From Candidatus Latescibacterota bacterium (GTDB lineage: Bacteria; Latescibacterota; UBA2968; UBA8231), in NCBI GenBank assembly GCA_016187725.1, contig JACPJE010000012.1:27451-91450 (forward strand): a DNA stretch of 64,000 bases. Direction: 5' to 3'. Every line of letters starts with the position of its first letter. Position 1 is the first letter of the stretch. Below are positions 30,736 through 40,542 of this stretch, one piece after another. Both the position numbers and the translations under genes were made by a program. The notes beneath the pieces are model-generated. The model was given only the letters and a program-made list of their open reading frames with translations. It searched no databases and was not told the origin of the DNA.

Positions 30736-30942
30736 TCAATACCGCAGGTCCTCCTCTTCGGGATCTCCGTAGTCATCGTCTTCCTCGCCGGGCACCTCGT
30801 AGATCCAGCCGCAGGAGGAGCACAGGGGCTGGCCGGCCTCCCTGGGCGCGGTGCACTGCGGACAGCTTTCGCCCCTGGGCCACAGGTATTTGAGCGCCAC
30901 CACCACCACCAGGAGACCGGCGAAGAGCAGGGGCCAGAGCAT
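30736..30942 (-). CDS. Small membrane protein with C-terminal zinc ribbon
   Basis: MLWPLLFAGLLVVVVALKYLWPRGESCPQCTAPREAGQPLCSSCGWIY. Confidence 0.65.
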   Translation of the reverse strand: MLWPLLFAGLLVVVVALKYLWPRGESCPQCTAPREAGQPLCSSCGWIYEVPGEEDDDYGDPEEEDLRY

Positions 30943-30963
30943 CAGGCAGGGTCTGAGCGCCGC

Positions 30964-31376
30964 TCAAGAGGAAGAGGTGATGGAACTCAGCATCACGTTG
31001 GAATGGCGCAGACGCTGGGCCAGGACCTTGGCCAGGTTGCGCAGGACCGTCACCTGGGTGTCTTTGTGGCGGCCTGGACCGTGGCCGAGCGGGGTCCGTG
31101 GTCCACCAGCGACACTTCGCCGAAGAAGGTGCCCGGTACGTCGAGGGTGGCCAGGGCGACGGCGCGGCCCTTTTCCCCTTCGGCGCTGACCTGCAAGGCC
31201 CCTTCGCAGAGCAGGAAGAGCGAGTCGCCCACGCTGCCCTGGGCGACGATGGTCTCCCCTGACCTGAAGCGCTGCAACTGGGACAAGTCGACGAGCCTGC
31301 GGACCTCCTTTTCCTCGAGGCCGGCAAAGAGCGGCGACTGCCTGAGCAGCACAGCGACGTGATCCATCTTATCCAC
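30964..31376 (-). pseudogene. Cyclic-nucleotide-binding protein, frameshifted with internal deletion
   Basis: MDKMDHVAVLLRQSPLFAGLEEKEVRRLV...VQAATKTPR* then, in another frame, DTQVTVLRNLAKVLAQRLRHSNVMLSSITSSS*; the intact paralog 31369..31854 has an extra segment here. Confidence 0.65.
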
Positions 31377-31854
31377 CCTGTCCCTTGGCTCCGGTCCTGA
31401 GCATCCCGCTGAGTTCGACGATCCTGTCGTCGGCCTCCCGCAGGCGCAGCGAGAGGCTGCGGGCGATGTTGAGGATCAGGGTCACCTGCAGCCGCGGCCA
31501 GCGGGCGAAGATCTCCGCCAGCTTTCTCTTGGGAAAGGCCAGCAGGCGGACTGGCCCCTCAGCGCGCACGTCGGCGGAGCGCGGCAGGATATCGATCAGC
31601 GACATCTCCCCGAAGAAATCCCCGGGTTCTCCCATGCTGGCGATCAGCACCACCCCCACCGAACTGGCCTTCTCCACCCGCACCGCCCCTTCTTCGAGGA
31701 TGAATAGACAATCGCTGGGCGTGCCCTCGACGACGATGCGGTCGGAGGCCGCATGGGTGCGTGTTTCAGCGACAGCCAGCAGATCCCCCAGTTCCTGCTC
31801 GGTCATCCCCATGCACAGCCCCGAAGCGCGCAAAGTCTCTATCCCGCTGCTCAT
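31369..31854 (-). CDS. Cyclic-nucleotide-binding domain protein
   Basis: RIVVEGTPSDCLFILEEGAVRVEKASSVGVVLIASMGEPGDFFGEMSLIDILPRSADVRA. Confidence 0.85.
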   Translation of the reverse strand: MSSGIETLRASGLCMGMTEQELGDLLAVAETRTHAASDRIVVEGTPSDCLFILEEGAVRVEKASSVGVVLIASMGEPGDFFGEMSLIDILPRSADVRAEGPVRLLAFPKRKLAEIFARWPRLQVTLILNIARSLSLRLREADDRIVELSGMLRTGAKGQGG

Positions 31855-31903
31855 GTCTCACCTATCTCGATAAGAGAAAAGGAGATACGGCCCTACCGCC
31901 CAA

Positions 31904-31931
31904 TATAAGCACCAAGGGGGGAGCGTCAAGC
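31904..31931 (-). promoter_or_regulatory. Putative sigma70 promoter for the cNMP-binding gene pair
   Basis: Minus strand TTGACG (31931-31926) - 16 nt - TATATT (31909-31904), ~50 bp upstream of the start at 31854. Confidence 0.5.
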
Positions 31932-32444
31932 GGTTTTTGAGGGGGGAGCGCCAAGTGGTTTCAGGCGCCGCTGCAGGGCGGCGGCCAAGGGCAGGCCGCA
32001 GACCAGGCTCGCCGCCCCCTGCAAGGTATTGCCCCACAGGCTGAGCAGGGCTGGCCCTGGCCCATAGAGGTAGAACTCCACCACCAAATAGCCCAGCACC
32101 ATCCAGACCATGCCCGCCGCGGCGATCCCCGCCCTGAGCACCCAGGCCCGGTCTGCACCCGGCCGGGTGCCCAGCCAGCCGATCAGCAGGCCCTCGCATC
32201 CCTTGATGACCAGGGTGAAGGGCGCCCAGTGGGTATACCCGCCGTACAGGTCGGCGAGGGCCGACCCCAGGCCGCCGGCCAATCCCCCCACGCGGCCTCC
32301 GCTCAACAGCGCGCCGGCGATGATCAGGGCGTCCCCCAGGTTGATGTACCCTTCGGTGGCGGGCATGGGGATACGCAGGGCCAGGGTGGCGGCGGCCACC
32401 AGCGCAATCAGCAGGGCGAGGCGGGCGAGCTTGCTGACCTTCAT
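31926..32444 (-). CDS. ECF transporter S component
   Basis: 172-aa membrane protein; INLGDALIIAGALLSGGRVGGLAGGLGSALADLYGGYTHWAPFTLVIKGCEGLLIGWL. Confidence 0.82.
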   Translation of the reverse strand: MKVSKLARLALLIALVAAATLALRIPMPATEGYINLGDALIIAGALLSGGRVGGLAGGLGSALADLYGGYTHWAPFTLVIKGCEGLLIGWLGTRPGADRAWVLRAGIAAAGMVWMVLGYLVVEFYLYGPGPALLSLWGNTLQGAASLVCGLPLAAALQRRLKPLGAPPSKTA

Positions 32445-32445
32445 C

Positions 32446-33306
32446 TCAGGAATCGGACTCGGCGGCGCGGCGGCGCAGTTTCTTCAGCTGCCGCCGGCGG
32501 CCCCAGCGGCTCTGCGCCCGCCGGCGGCGCCTGCCCAGGGGGGTCTGGATGCCGCCCTCCCCCTCCAGGTCCTGGAGCACCTGGTTGAGGCGGTCGGGGT
32601 AGTTGGTGATCAGGCCCTGCACCCCCATCAGCGCCAGGTCGCGCATGACGATCTCGTCGTCCACGGTCCAGGCCCACACCCCGATGCTGCGCTGGCGCAT
32701 CTCCTCCAGCAGGGCCGGGGTGAGGGCGGTGTGCCAGATGCCCACCGCATTGGCTCCCGCCTCCAGCACTTCCTTGGCCAGCCGGCGGACCCGAATGCGC
32801 GCCGGGGTGGTGGGCAGGGAACTGACCAGCAGGGCAGCGGGCAAGGCCGGGGCCAGGAGCTTGAGCCGGCGCACCGTCTGCGGGGCAAAGGACTGGACCA
32901 CCACCTGGTCCTCGGCCCCCATCTCCTCGACGACCTGGAGGACCCGCTCGGCGATGTGCCTGCCCTTGATCTCCACCAGGGTCAGCACCCGCCGCCTGGC
33001 CAGGTCGAACACCTCTTCCAGGAGCGGCACCCGCTCGCCGCGGAAGGAGGGGGAAAACCACGAACCGGCATCCCCCCTGCGGATCTCGGCCAGGGACTTC
33101 TCGGCTACCGGGCCGCTCAGGTCCGTGGTCCGGTCCAGGGTGGCGTCGTGGATCACCACCAACCGCCCGTCGCCGCTCTGCTGCACGTCCAGCTCGATGA
33201 GGTCCACCCCCAGCTGGATGGCCTGCTCAAAGGCCGCCAGGGTGTTCTCGGGCGCCAGGCCTGCCCCCGAAGCCCCGCGATGGGCGATGCGCACCGGGTG
33301 GATCAT
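32446..33306 (-). CDS. Glycerophosphodiester phosphodiesterase
   Basis: RIAHRGASGAGLAPENTLAAFEQAIQLGVDLIELDVQQSGDGRLVVIHD. Confidence 0.95.
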   Translation of the reverse strand: MIHPVRIAHRGASGAGLAPENTLAAFEQAIQLGVDLIELDVQQSGDGRLVVIHDATLDRTTDLSGPVAEKSLAEIRRGDAGSWFSPSFRGERVPLLEEVFDLARRRVLTLVEIKGRHIAERVLQVVEEMGAEDQVVVQSFAPQTVRRLKLLAPALPAALLVSSLPTTPARIRVRRLAKEVLEAGANAVGIWHTALTPALLEEMRQRSIGVWAWTVDDEIVMRDLALMGVQGLITNYPDRLNQVLQDLEGEGGIQTPLGRRRRRAQSRWGRRRQLKKLRRRAAESDS

Positions 33307-33325
33307 CGCTGTTCCAGATAGCCGC

Positions 33326-34534
33326 TCATGCGCCGAACTTCTCCAGCCGGCGGGCGTGGGCCAGGGCCAGGGCCATCACCGCCGTGGAGGGCAGCATCCC
33401 CAGGCTGCCGGCGCGGCAGTGGCGCTCCGCAAAGCCGGGCAGACCATCGGCCATGGCCCAGGGGCTCTGCAGCACCAGGGGCACCGGATGCCAGCTGTGG
33501 CTGCGCATGACCGAGGGGGTGGAGTGGTCTCCGGTGAGGATGAACACCTCGGGCTTTAGCTCCAGGAAGCGGGGGACGAACTGGTCCACCTCCTCGAGCA
33601 ATTCCACCTTTCTGGCAAAATCCCCGTCCTCGCCGGCGCTGTCGGTCTTCTTGACGTGCAGGTAGACAAAATCGTACTCGGCCCAGCGGGTCCGCAGCAC
33701 GGCGAGTTCCTGATCCAGGTGCCAGTCGGTCTCCACCGTGTCCATGCCCACCGCCGAGGCCACGCCCCGGTACATAGGGTACCCGGCGACGGCCAGGGCC
33801 TTGAGTCCGTAGATCTCGCCCATCTGCGGCAGCACCGGATAACGCCCGAAGCCGCGGATCAGCACCATGTTGGCGGGCTCTTCCCCGCGCAGCACCTGGC
33901 GGGCCTGGGTCAGAAAGGCGTCGGCCACCTCCACCGTGCGCGCAGATCCCTGGCGGCGCGCCTCCAGGGGATGGGGGGGCACTCCGGTCACCTGGGGGTC
34001 CGAGTCGCTCACCTCGTCCTCCAGGCCTTCGCCCCTGAAGACTACCGCGGCCCGGTACTCCATCTCCGGGGCGATGGACACCTCGATGCCGGGGATGCGG
34101 ATGGCGGCCAGCTTTTCGCACAGCTGCCGGCCTTTCTCGGTGGGGATGCGGCCGGCGCGGCGGTCCCTCACCCGGCCCTGGTCGTCCACGGTGCAGAAAT
34201 TGAGCCGGGCCGCCACGTCGCCGGCCCGGAAATCCAGGCCCAGGCCCATGGCGGAGAGGGCGCCCCGGCCGATCTGGTGTTTCCACGGATCGTACCCGAA
34301 GAGAGCCAGATGGGCCGGCCCGCTGCCCGGGGTGAAGCCCGGACCCAGGGGCCAGATCAGGCCGCAGCTGCCCGAGGCGGCCAGGGCGTCCAGATTGGGC
34401 AGACGGGCGGTGTCCAACTCCGATTTGCCGCTGCGCGGATCGGGCAGGCCGCCCAGGCCGTCGACGACCACTAATAAGATTTTGGTGTCCCGGCCTTCAG
34501 CCAGCAGTTCTCGGGTGTACTCTGAGCTTATCAT
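33326..34534 (-). CDS. apgM: 2,3-bisphosphoglycerate-independent phosphoglycerate mutase, archaeal (ApgM) type
   Basis: ILLVVVDGLGGLPDPRSGKSELDTARLPNLDALAASGSCGLIWPLGPGFTPGSGPAHLALFGYDP. Confidence 0.9.
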   Translation of the reverse strand: MISSEYTRELLAEGRDTKILLVVVDGLGGLPDPRSGKSELDTARLPNLDALAASGSCGLIWPLGPGFTPGSGPAHLALFGYDPWKHQIGRGALSAMGLGLDFRAGDVAARLNFCTVDDQGRVRDRRAGRIPTEKGRQLCEKLAAIRIPGIEVSIAPEMEYRAAVVFRGEGLEDEVSDSDPQVTGVPPHPLEARRQGSARTVEVADAFLTQARQVLRGEEPANMVLIRGFGRYPVLPQMGEIYGLKALAVAGYPMYRGVASAVGMDTVETDWHLDQELAVLRTRWAEYDFVYLHVKKTDSAGEDGDFARKVELLEEVDQFVPRFLELKPEVFILTGDHSTPSVMRSHSWHPVPLVLQSPWAMADGLPGFAERHCRAGSLGMLPSTAVMALALAHARRLEKFGA

Positions 34535-34549
34535 CTAGGCGCTCGGTGT

Positions 34550-36226
34550 TCAGATGGGTGATGGGGACAGATCCTTGAGCACCAACTGCACGCCGCCCCT
34601 GCCCGCGTAGGTGTCCTCCTCCAGCTCGAAGGCCGCAGCCAGGGGTTGTCCCACGCCCAGTTGCGCGGCCACCTCTCCCTGGTTCCACCACACCGCGGTG
34701 CAGGACTGGCCCCCGACTTCGAGTCCCAGCTTGAGGTGGGCCCCTTCCTTGCCGATGCGGTCGCAGCGCTTGAGCCGGCAGTCGCGCAGGGCGAAGACCG
34801 GGGCCTGGTTGCCGTTGCCGAAGGGTTCGAGCCGGCTCAGCGCCTCCAAAGTCTGCAGCCCCAGGTCGCGGGGCTGGATGACCAGGTCCACCTGCAGGCG
34901 GGCCTGCAGATCCTCGGCGGAGAGGTGGGCCTGGGCGTGGTCGATGAGGGCGGCCCTGAAGGACTCGAAGGCCGCCGGCGCCAGGGAGAAGCCCGCGGCC
35001 CCGCTGTGGCCCCCGTAGGTGGTCAGGTGGGTGGCGCAGGCGCTGACAGCCGCGCCGATATCGTAGCCGGGAATGCTACGCGCCGAGCCCACATACAGCC
35101 CCTGCTCGCCCGCCTCGGTGCAGACCACGGCCGGCCGGGCGAAACGCTCGGCCAGCTTGCCGGCGATCAGCCCGATGACCCCCAACTCCCAGGTCTCGCC
35201 CAGCACCACCAAGATGCGCTCGGCGTCCAGCTCCTCGGGACTGACCAGCCCCTCGGCCTCGCGGAAAGCCGCCCGCTGCAACTGCTGGCGCCGGCTGTTG
35301 AGGCTGTTGAGTTCTCCAGCCAGCACCATGGCCTCGCTGTCGCTTTTGGCCCGCAGGAGGCGCAACGCCAGTTCCGGAGAAGCTAGGCGGCCGGCCACGT
35401 TCAGGCGCGGGGCCAGCTGAAAACCCACCACCGAGGTGGTCAGAGGCCGGTCGCCACAGCCGGCGGCGACCTTGAGCTGGCGCAGCCCGGGCCTGGTAGT
35501 CTGGGCCATGGCCTTGAGGCCACGGTGGATGAGCACCCGGTTCTCCCCCAGCACCGGCATCACGTCGGCCACCGTGCCCAGGGCCACCAGATCCAGCAGC
35601 CCGTTGAGGTAGCGCCGCCGCTGGTCCCCCTCCATGAAGCCCTGGCTGAGAGCCTGCACCACCTTGAAGGTGACCCCCACCCCGGCCAGCCCTTTGAAGG
35701 GATAGGCGCAGTCGCGGCGGTTGGGGTTGATCAGGCTGTGAGCCGGGGGCAATTGCTCCTGGGGCTGGTGGTGGTCGATGACCACCACGTCGATGCCCAG
35801 GCTGCGGGCCAGTTCCAGGGCCTCGAAAGCCGAAACCCCGTTGTCCACGGTGGCGATCACTCCGGCTCCCTGGGCGGCCACCTGCTGGACCGCCGCGGGC
35901 CTGATCCCGTACCCGTCGCGATGCCGGTCGGGCAGCAGATAGCTGCAATCCGCCCCGGCCTGCTCCAGAAAATCCAGCAGCAGGGCGGTGCTGGTGATCC
36001 CGTCGGCGTCGTAGTCGCCGAAGACCGCGATCCGCTCGCCTTTGCGGATGGCCGCTTCGAGGCGGGCCACCCCCCGCTCCAGGTCGGTCAGCAATTCGGG
36101 CGGATGCAGGTTCTCCGGATCGATGGCCAGGTCGGCCCAACTCAGACCGCGGCTGGCCAGCAGGGCCTCCAGCAGCGAGTCGTAGGGCTGGGAGTGACGG
36201 ATGTCCCACACTGGATAGCGGCGCAT
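34550..36226 (-). CDS. recJ: Single-stranded-DNA-specific exonuclease RecJ
   Basis: RIAVFGDYDADGITSTALLLDFLEQAGADCSYLLPDRHRDGYG...VVIDHHQPQE...AGRLASPELALRLL...YGGHSGAAGFSL. Confidence 0.94.
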   Translation of the reverse strand: MRRYPVWDIRHSQPYDSLLEALLASRGLSWADLAIDPENLHPPELLTDLERGVARLEAAIRKGERIAVFGDYDADGITSTALLLDFLEQAGADCSYLLPDRHRDGYGIRPAAVQQVAAQGAGVIATVDNGVSAFEALELARSLGIDVVVIDHHQPQEQLPPAHSLINPNRRDCAYPFKGLAGVGVTFKVVQALSQGFMEGDQRRRYLNGLLDLVALGTVADVMPVLGENRVLIHRGLKAMAQTTRPGLRQLKVAAGCGDRPLTTSVVGFQLAPRLNVAGRLASPELALRLLRAKSDSEAMVLAGELNSLNSRRQQLQRAAFREAEGLVSPEELDAERILVVLGETWELGVIGLIAGKLAERFARPAVVCTEAGEQGLYVGSARSIPGYDIGAAVSACATHLTTYGGHSGAAGFSLAPAAFESFRAALIDHAQAHLSAEDLQARLQVDLVIQPRDLGLQTLEALSRLEPFGNGNQAPVFALRDCRLKRCDRIGKEGAHLKLGLEVGGQSCTAVWWNQGEVAAQLGVGQPLAAAFELEEDTYAGRGGVQLVLKDLSPSPI

Positions 36227-36281
36227 GGACGGGTGCTCTGCAGATCGGCAGGTACAGGACAGGGGAGGGGATGGTTGCACA

Positions 36282-36310
36282 AGTATAGGCCCCCCCTCCG
36301 GACCCGTCAA
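36282..36310 (-). promoter_or_regulatory. Putative recJ promoter
   Basis: Minus strand TTGACG (36310-36305) - 17 nt - TATACT (36287-36282). Confidence 0.55.
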
Positions 36311-36379
36311 GACAGCCCCGCCCTTGCTCGGCACCCGCTGAGGGCCCTACATTATGGCCCAGCCCTCATCCTCCTGTCT

Positions 36380-37687
36380 ATGAAATTCAGCGATCCCGCC
36401 CGGGCCCTGGCCCTGCGCCTGCTCTGCGACTTCGAAGCCACCGGCGCCCCCCTCGACCAATTTCTCGAAGGCCTCGAAGAGCGGCTGCCCATCGCGCGCG
36501 ACCGCCGCTTTGCGCGCCACCTGGTGCTGGGGGTGACGCGCTGGCAGGCGCAGCTGGACTGGATCCTGGGCCGCTTCACGCGCCGCCCTCTGGAGAGCTG
36601 TTCGCCCGCTGCCCGCCAGATCCTGCGCCTGGGCGCCTATCAGCTCCTCCACCTGGACAAGGTCCCTTCCCGGGCGGCGGTCCACACGGCCGTCGAACTG
36701 GCTAAACGCCACGCCACGCGGGGAGTGCCCAAATTGGTCAATGCCGTGCTGCGCCGGGTGGCCGCCACCGCCGCCTGCCCGCCCCTGCCCGAGCGCGGGG
36801 AGGACCTGGCCGGCCATCTCTCCGTGTGCCACTCCCACCCCCGCTGGCTGGTGGAGCGCTGGCTGGTCCGCTGGGGAGCGGCCCCGGCCGAGGCCCTCTT
36901 GCAGGCCGACAACCAGCAGCCCCCCCTCTATGTGCGCCTCAACCCCCTGCGCAACGCCAGCCCCCCGGAAACGGCCCGGCCCGCCGGGTTCCTGCCTGGT
37001 TTCTTCGCCCTCGAAGACAGCGAATCCTTCTTCCAGTCCGCCTCCTTCCGCGAGGGCCACTGCCAGGTGCAGGACATCAACGCCGGACTGCCCGCCGCCC
37101 TGCTGCAACCCCAACCCGGTGAACGGGTGCTGGACGCCTGCAGTGCCCCCGGGGGCAAGGCCACCCAACTGGCCGTCCAGATGCAGGACCAGGGCCTGGT
37201 GGTGGCCGCCGACCTGTCGGCCCGGCGCCTGGGCCGCCTGCGCGAGAACCAGCAGCGGCTAGGGCTGCGCAGCCTCCGCCTCCTGGTCGAGGACGCCCGC
37301 AGCGGTCAGAGCGGCCCCTTCGACCGGGTGCTGGTCGATGCCCCCTGCAGCGCCACCGGCACCCTGGCCCGCCACCCCGACGTGCGCTGGCGCAAGCACC
37401 CCGAGCAGTTGCCGGCCCTCAGCGCCGCCCAGTACGCCATGCTCTGCCGTGCCTTTGCCCGACTGCGCCCGGGAGGGGTGCTGGTCTACAGCACCTGCAG
37501 CCTCGAAACAGAGGAAAATGACGGGGTGGTGGAGCGCTTTCTGGGCGCCACCCCCGCTGCCCGGCTGGAACCGGCGGCACCCTTCTTCCCCGACCAACCC
37601 TGGGCCGGCGCCTACGTGCAGACCCTGCCCGGCCGCGAACCAGGCGATGGCTGCTTTGCCGCCCGCATCCGCCGGGGTATCCAGTGA
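36380..37687 (+). CDS. rsmB: 16S rRNA (cytosine-967-C5)-methyltransferase
   Basis: NusB-like N-term then ERVLDACSAPGGKATQLAVQM...VLVDAPCSATGTLARHPDVRWR...VYSTCSLETEEND. Confidence 0.94.
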   Translation: MKFSDPARALALRLLCDFEATGAPLDQFLEGLEERLPIARDRRFARHLVLGVTRWQAQLDWILGRFTRRPLESCSPAARQILRLGAYQLLHLDKVPSRAAVHTAVELAKRHATRGVPKLVNAVLRRVAATAACPPLPERGEDLAGHLSVCHSHPRWLVERWLVRWGAAPAEALLQADNQQPPLYVRLNPLRNASPPETARPAGFLPGFFALEDSESFFQSASFREGHCQVQDINAGLPAALLQPQPGERVLDACSAPGGKATQLAVQMQDQGLVVAADLSARRLGRLRENQQRLGLRSLRLLVEDARSGQSGPFDRVLVDAPCSATGTLARHPDVRWRKHPEQLPALSAAQYAMLCRAFARLRPGGVLVYSTCSLETEENDGVVERFLGATPAARLEPAAPFFPDQPWAGAYVQTLPGREPGDGCFAARIRRGIQ

Positions 37688-38469
37688 GCGGTCCGCTGCG
37701 CTCCGCCGCCATCCTCGGGGGGGTGATCCTGGCCACCCTGGCGGTCTACCTGCTGGTCTTCGACCAGGTGCTCATGCCCTACGTGGTCGACGTGGGCAAG
37801 GTCCACGTGCCCAAGCTCGAAGGCCTCACCGTCGAACAGGCCCGCCGGCAGTTGCGCCAACGGGAACTGCGCCTGGGCATCCGCGACAGCGTGAACCACG
37901 CCACCCTCGCCGCCGGCTTGATCGTCGACCAGACCCCCGCCGAAAAGCAACTGGTGAAAAAGGGCCGGCGGGTCTCGGTGGACATCAGCCTGGGTTCCCG
38001 CCTCTACTCCGTGCCCGCAGTCACTGGCGGCAGCCCGCGCGACGCCCGCCTCAAGTTGGAGAGCAGCCACCTGCGCCTGGGCGATCTGGCCTACCTCTCC
38101 TCCGACCGCTTCCCCGAGGGCGCCGTCATCCTCCAGCAGCCCAAGGCCGGCACCCGCCTGCCCCTGGGCGGCAGGGTGGACCTCAAGATCAGCAGCGGGC
38201 CGGCCTCCCAGCCCAAACGGGTGCCCGATCTGCGCGGGCTGCGCATCGACGCGGTCGAGGATTCGCTCAGGAAGTACGAAATGGTCATGGGCCAGATCCA
38301 GGAGCAGGTGGACAACGGCGTGCCGGCCGGCACCGTGCTCTCCCAGAGCGTCGCCCCACCCCGCCGGGCCCTGCGCGGCACCCCCATCGACCTGGTGCTG
38401 AGCGTGCAACAGGCCGCTGCCGATAGCAGTGCCCAGCCCGAGGGCTCGGCTTCTCCCACGGAGGAATGA
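37684..38469 (+). CDS. PASTA domain protein without kinase domain
   Basis: GTG start overlapping rsmB stop; one N-terminal TM and PASTA repeats (VPKLEGLTVEQARRQLRQRELRLGI). Confidence 0.85.
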   Translation: MSGPLRSAAILGGVILATLAVYLLVFDQVLMPYVVDVGKVHVPKLEGLTVEQARRQLRQRELRLGIRDSVNHATLAAGLIVDQTPAEKQLVKKGRRVSVDISLGSRLYSVPAVTGGSPRDARLKLESSHLRLGDLAYLSSDRFPEGAVILQQPKAGTRLPLGGRVDLKISSGPASQPKRVPDLRGLRIDAVEDSLRKYEMVMGQIQEQVDNGVPAGTVLSQSVAPPRRALRGTPIDLVLSVQQAAADSSAQPEGSASPTEE

Positions 38470-38472
38470 GCC

Positions 38473-39126
38473 ATGCCCACTGCCCTGGTCGCCCCTTCCC
38501 TGCTGGCCGCTGACTTCGCCCGGCTGGCCGAGGAAATCGCCCGCGTGGAAGAGGCCGGCGCCGACCTGCTCCACCTCGACGTCATGGACGGCCATTTCGT
38601 GCCCAACCTCAGTTTCGGCCTCCCGGTGATCGAGTCGGTGCGCAAGGTGACACGACTAAAGCTCGACACCCATCTCATGATATCCGCTCCAGCCAGGTAC
38701 CTGCAGGCCTTCAAGGAGGCCGGCGCCGATTCGCTCACCGTCCACCTCGAGGTCTGCCCCGATCCCCTCCCCGTCCTCGCCCAGATCCGCGGCCTGGGAC
38801 TGGAATGCGGCCTGACTATCAACCCGGCCACCCCGGTGGAAGGGCTGTTCCCCTTCCTCGCCCACACCGACCTGATCCTGATCATGTCGGTGCAGCCCGG
38901 ATTCGGCGGCCAGCCTTTCTTGCCCGCCTCCCTGGACAAGGTCCGCGCCCTGCGCACCCGCCTGGACCAGGATCATCTGCAGGTGCCCATCCAGATCGAC
39001 GGGGGCATCAATCCCCAGAACGCCCTCTCCTGCCGCCAGGCCGGGGTGGGGATCATCGTGGCCGGCTCGGCGGTGTTCGGGGCCGCAGATCCGGCAGCGG
39101 CCATCCGCAGCCTGGCCGGCCGCTGA
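38473..39126 (+). CDS. rpe: Ribulose-phosphate 3-epimerase
   Basis: VAPSLLAADFARLAEEIARVEEAGADLLHLDVMDGHFVPNLSFG...MSVQPGFGGQ. Confidence 0.97.
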   Translation: MPTALVAPSLLAADFARLAEEIARVEEAGADLLHLDVMDGHFVPNLSFGLPVIESVRKVTRLKLDTHLMISAPARYLQAFKEAGADSLTVHLEVCPDPLPVLAQIRGLGLECGLTINPATPVEGLFPFLAHTDLILIMSVQPGFGGQPFLPASLDKVRALRTRLDQDHLQVPIQIDGGINPQNALSCRQAGVGIIVAGSAVFGAADPAAAIRSLAGR

Positions 39127-39197
39127 CCGGCGGGGCTATTGCCGGATTCCCCTTTAAAATCTATATTGATATTTTTCGATTTAACCGGTGTTGTATC

Positions 39198-40520
39198 ATG
39201 TTCGATCGCCTTTCCGAGCGCTTCGAGGAGGTCTTCCGGAAACTGCGGGGCCAGGGCAGGCTCACCGAGAAGGACATCGACGAGGCCCTGCGCGAGGTCC
39301 GGCGCACCCAGCTCGACGCCGATGTCAACTTCAAGGTCGCCAGAGATTTCCTCCAGCGGATCAAAGAACGCGCCAACGGCCAGGACGTCCTGAAGAGCCT
39401 GACGCCCGGCCAGCAGGTCATCAAGGTGGTCTACGAGGAGTTGGTGACCCTGTTGGGAGGGGTCGCCAGCCCGCTCAAACTCTCGGACCATCCGCCCACG
39501 GTGATCATGATGGTGGGCCTGCAGGGCTGCGGCAAGACCACCGCCGCCGGCAAGCTGGCCCTCCGCTTCAAGAGCCAGGGCCGGCCTCCCCTGCTGGTGG
39601 CCGCCGACATCTACCGCCCTGCCGCGGTGGAGCAGTTGCAGACCCTGGGCCGGTCCATCGGCGTGCCGGTCTACACCCAGCCGGCCGGCGCCGATCCGGT
39701 GGCCATCTGCAGGCAGGGGGTGGAGGAAGGGCGGCGCACCAACCGCAGCGCGGTCATCTTCGACACCGCCGGGCGGCTGAGCATCGACGAGGAGATGATG
39801 GAGGAGCTGGCCCAGATCCAGCGCCAGACCTCTCCCCACGAGATCCTCTTCGTGGCCGACAGCATGCTGGGCCAGGACGCGGTGGAGACGGCCAGCCGTT
39901 TCTACCAGTACCTCTCCTTCACCGGCTGCCTGCTGACCAAGATGGACAGCGACGCCCGGGGCGGGGCGGCCCTCTCCATCCGCCAGGTCACCGGCCAGCC
40001 CATCAAGTTCGTCAGCACCGGCGAGAAGCTGGAGGCCCTGGAGCCTTTTCACCCGGACCGGATGGCCTCGCGCATCCTGGGGATGGGCGACATCCTCTCG
40101 CTGGTCGAGAAGGCCGAGCAGGCCTTCGAGCGCGAGCAGGCCCAGAAGCTGGAGGCCCGGCTGCGCAAGGAGGCCTTCACCTTCGAGGATTTTTTCGAGC
40201 AGCTCCAGGCCATCAAGAAGATGGGGCCCCTCGACCAGTTGCTGGGCATGATCCCCGGGGTCGGCAAGGCCGTCCAGGGCGTGGACGACCGGGCCTTTGT
40301 GCAGGTGGAGGCCATCATCAATTCGATGACCCCCATCGAGCGCCGCAACCCCCAGGTCCTCAACGGCAGCCGGCGCCGGCGCATCGCCAGGGGCAGCGGC
40401 ACCACCATCCAGGACGTCAACCGGCTGGTCAAGCAGTTCGAAGCCATGCAGAAGATGATGAAGCAGATGAACCGTTTCAGACCCGGCAGGACCAAACTCA
40501 GACTACCTTTTCCCCAGTGA
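39198..40520 (+). CDS. ffh: Signal recognition particle protein Ffh
   Basis: MFDRLSERFEEVFRKLRGQGRLTEKDI...MVGLQGCGKTTAAGKLA...DTAGRLSIDEEMMEELAQI; C-terminal M domain. Confidence 0.97.
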   Translation: MFDRLSERFEEVFRKLRGQGRLTEKDIDEALREVRRTQLDADVNFKVARDFLQRIKERANGQDVLKSLTPGQQVIKVVYEELVTLLGGVASPLKLSDHPPTVIMMVGLQGCGKTTAAGKLALRFKSQGRPPLLVAADIYRPAAVEQLQTLGRSIGVPVYTQPAGADPVAICRQGVEEGRRTNRSAVIFDTAGRLSIDEEMMEELAQIQRQTSPHEILFVADSMLGQDAVETASRFYQYLSFTGCLLTKMDSDARGGAALSIRQVTGQPIKFVSTGEKLEALEPFHPDRMASRILGMGDILSLVEKAEQAFEREQAQKLEARLRKEAFTFEDFFEQLQAIKKMGPLDQLLGMIPGVGKAVQGVDDRAFVQVEAIINSMTPIERRNPQVLNGSRRRRIARGSGTTIQDVNRLVKQFEAMQKMMKQMNRFRPGRTKLRLPFPQ

Positions 40521-40542
40521 AACTCCAGAAAGGAGTGCGTCA

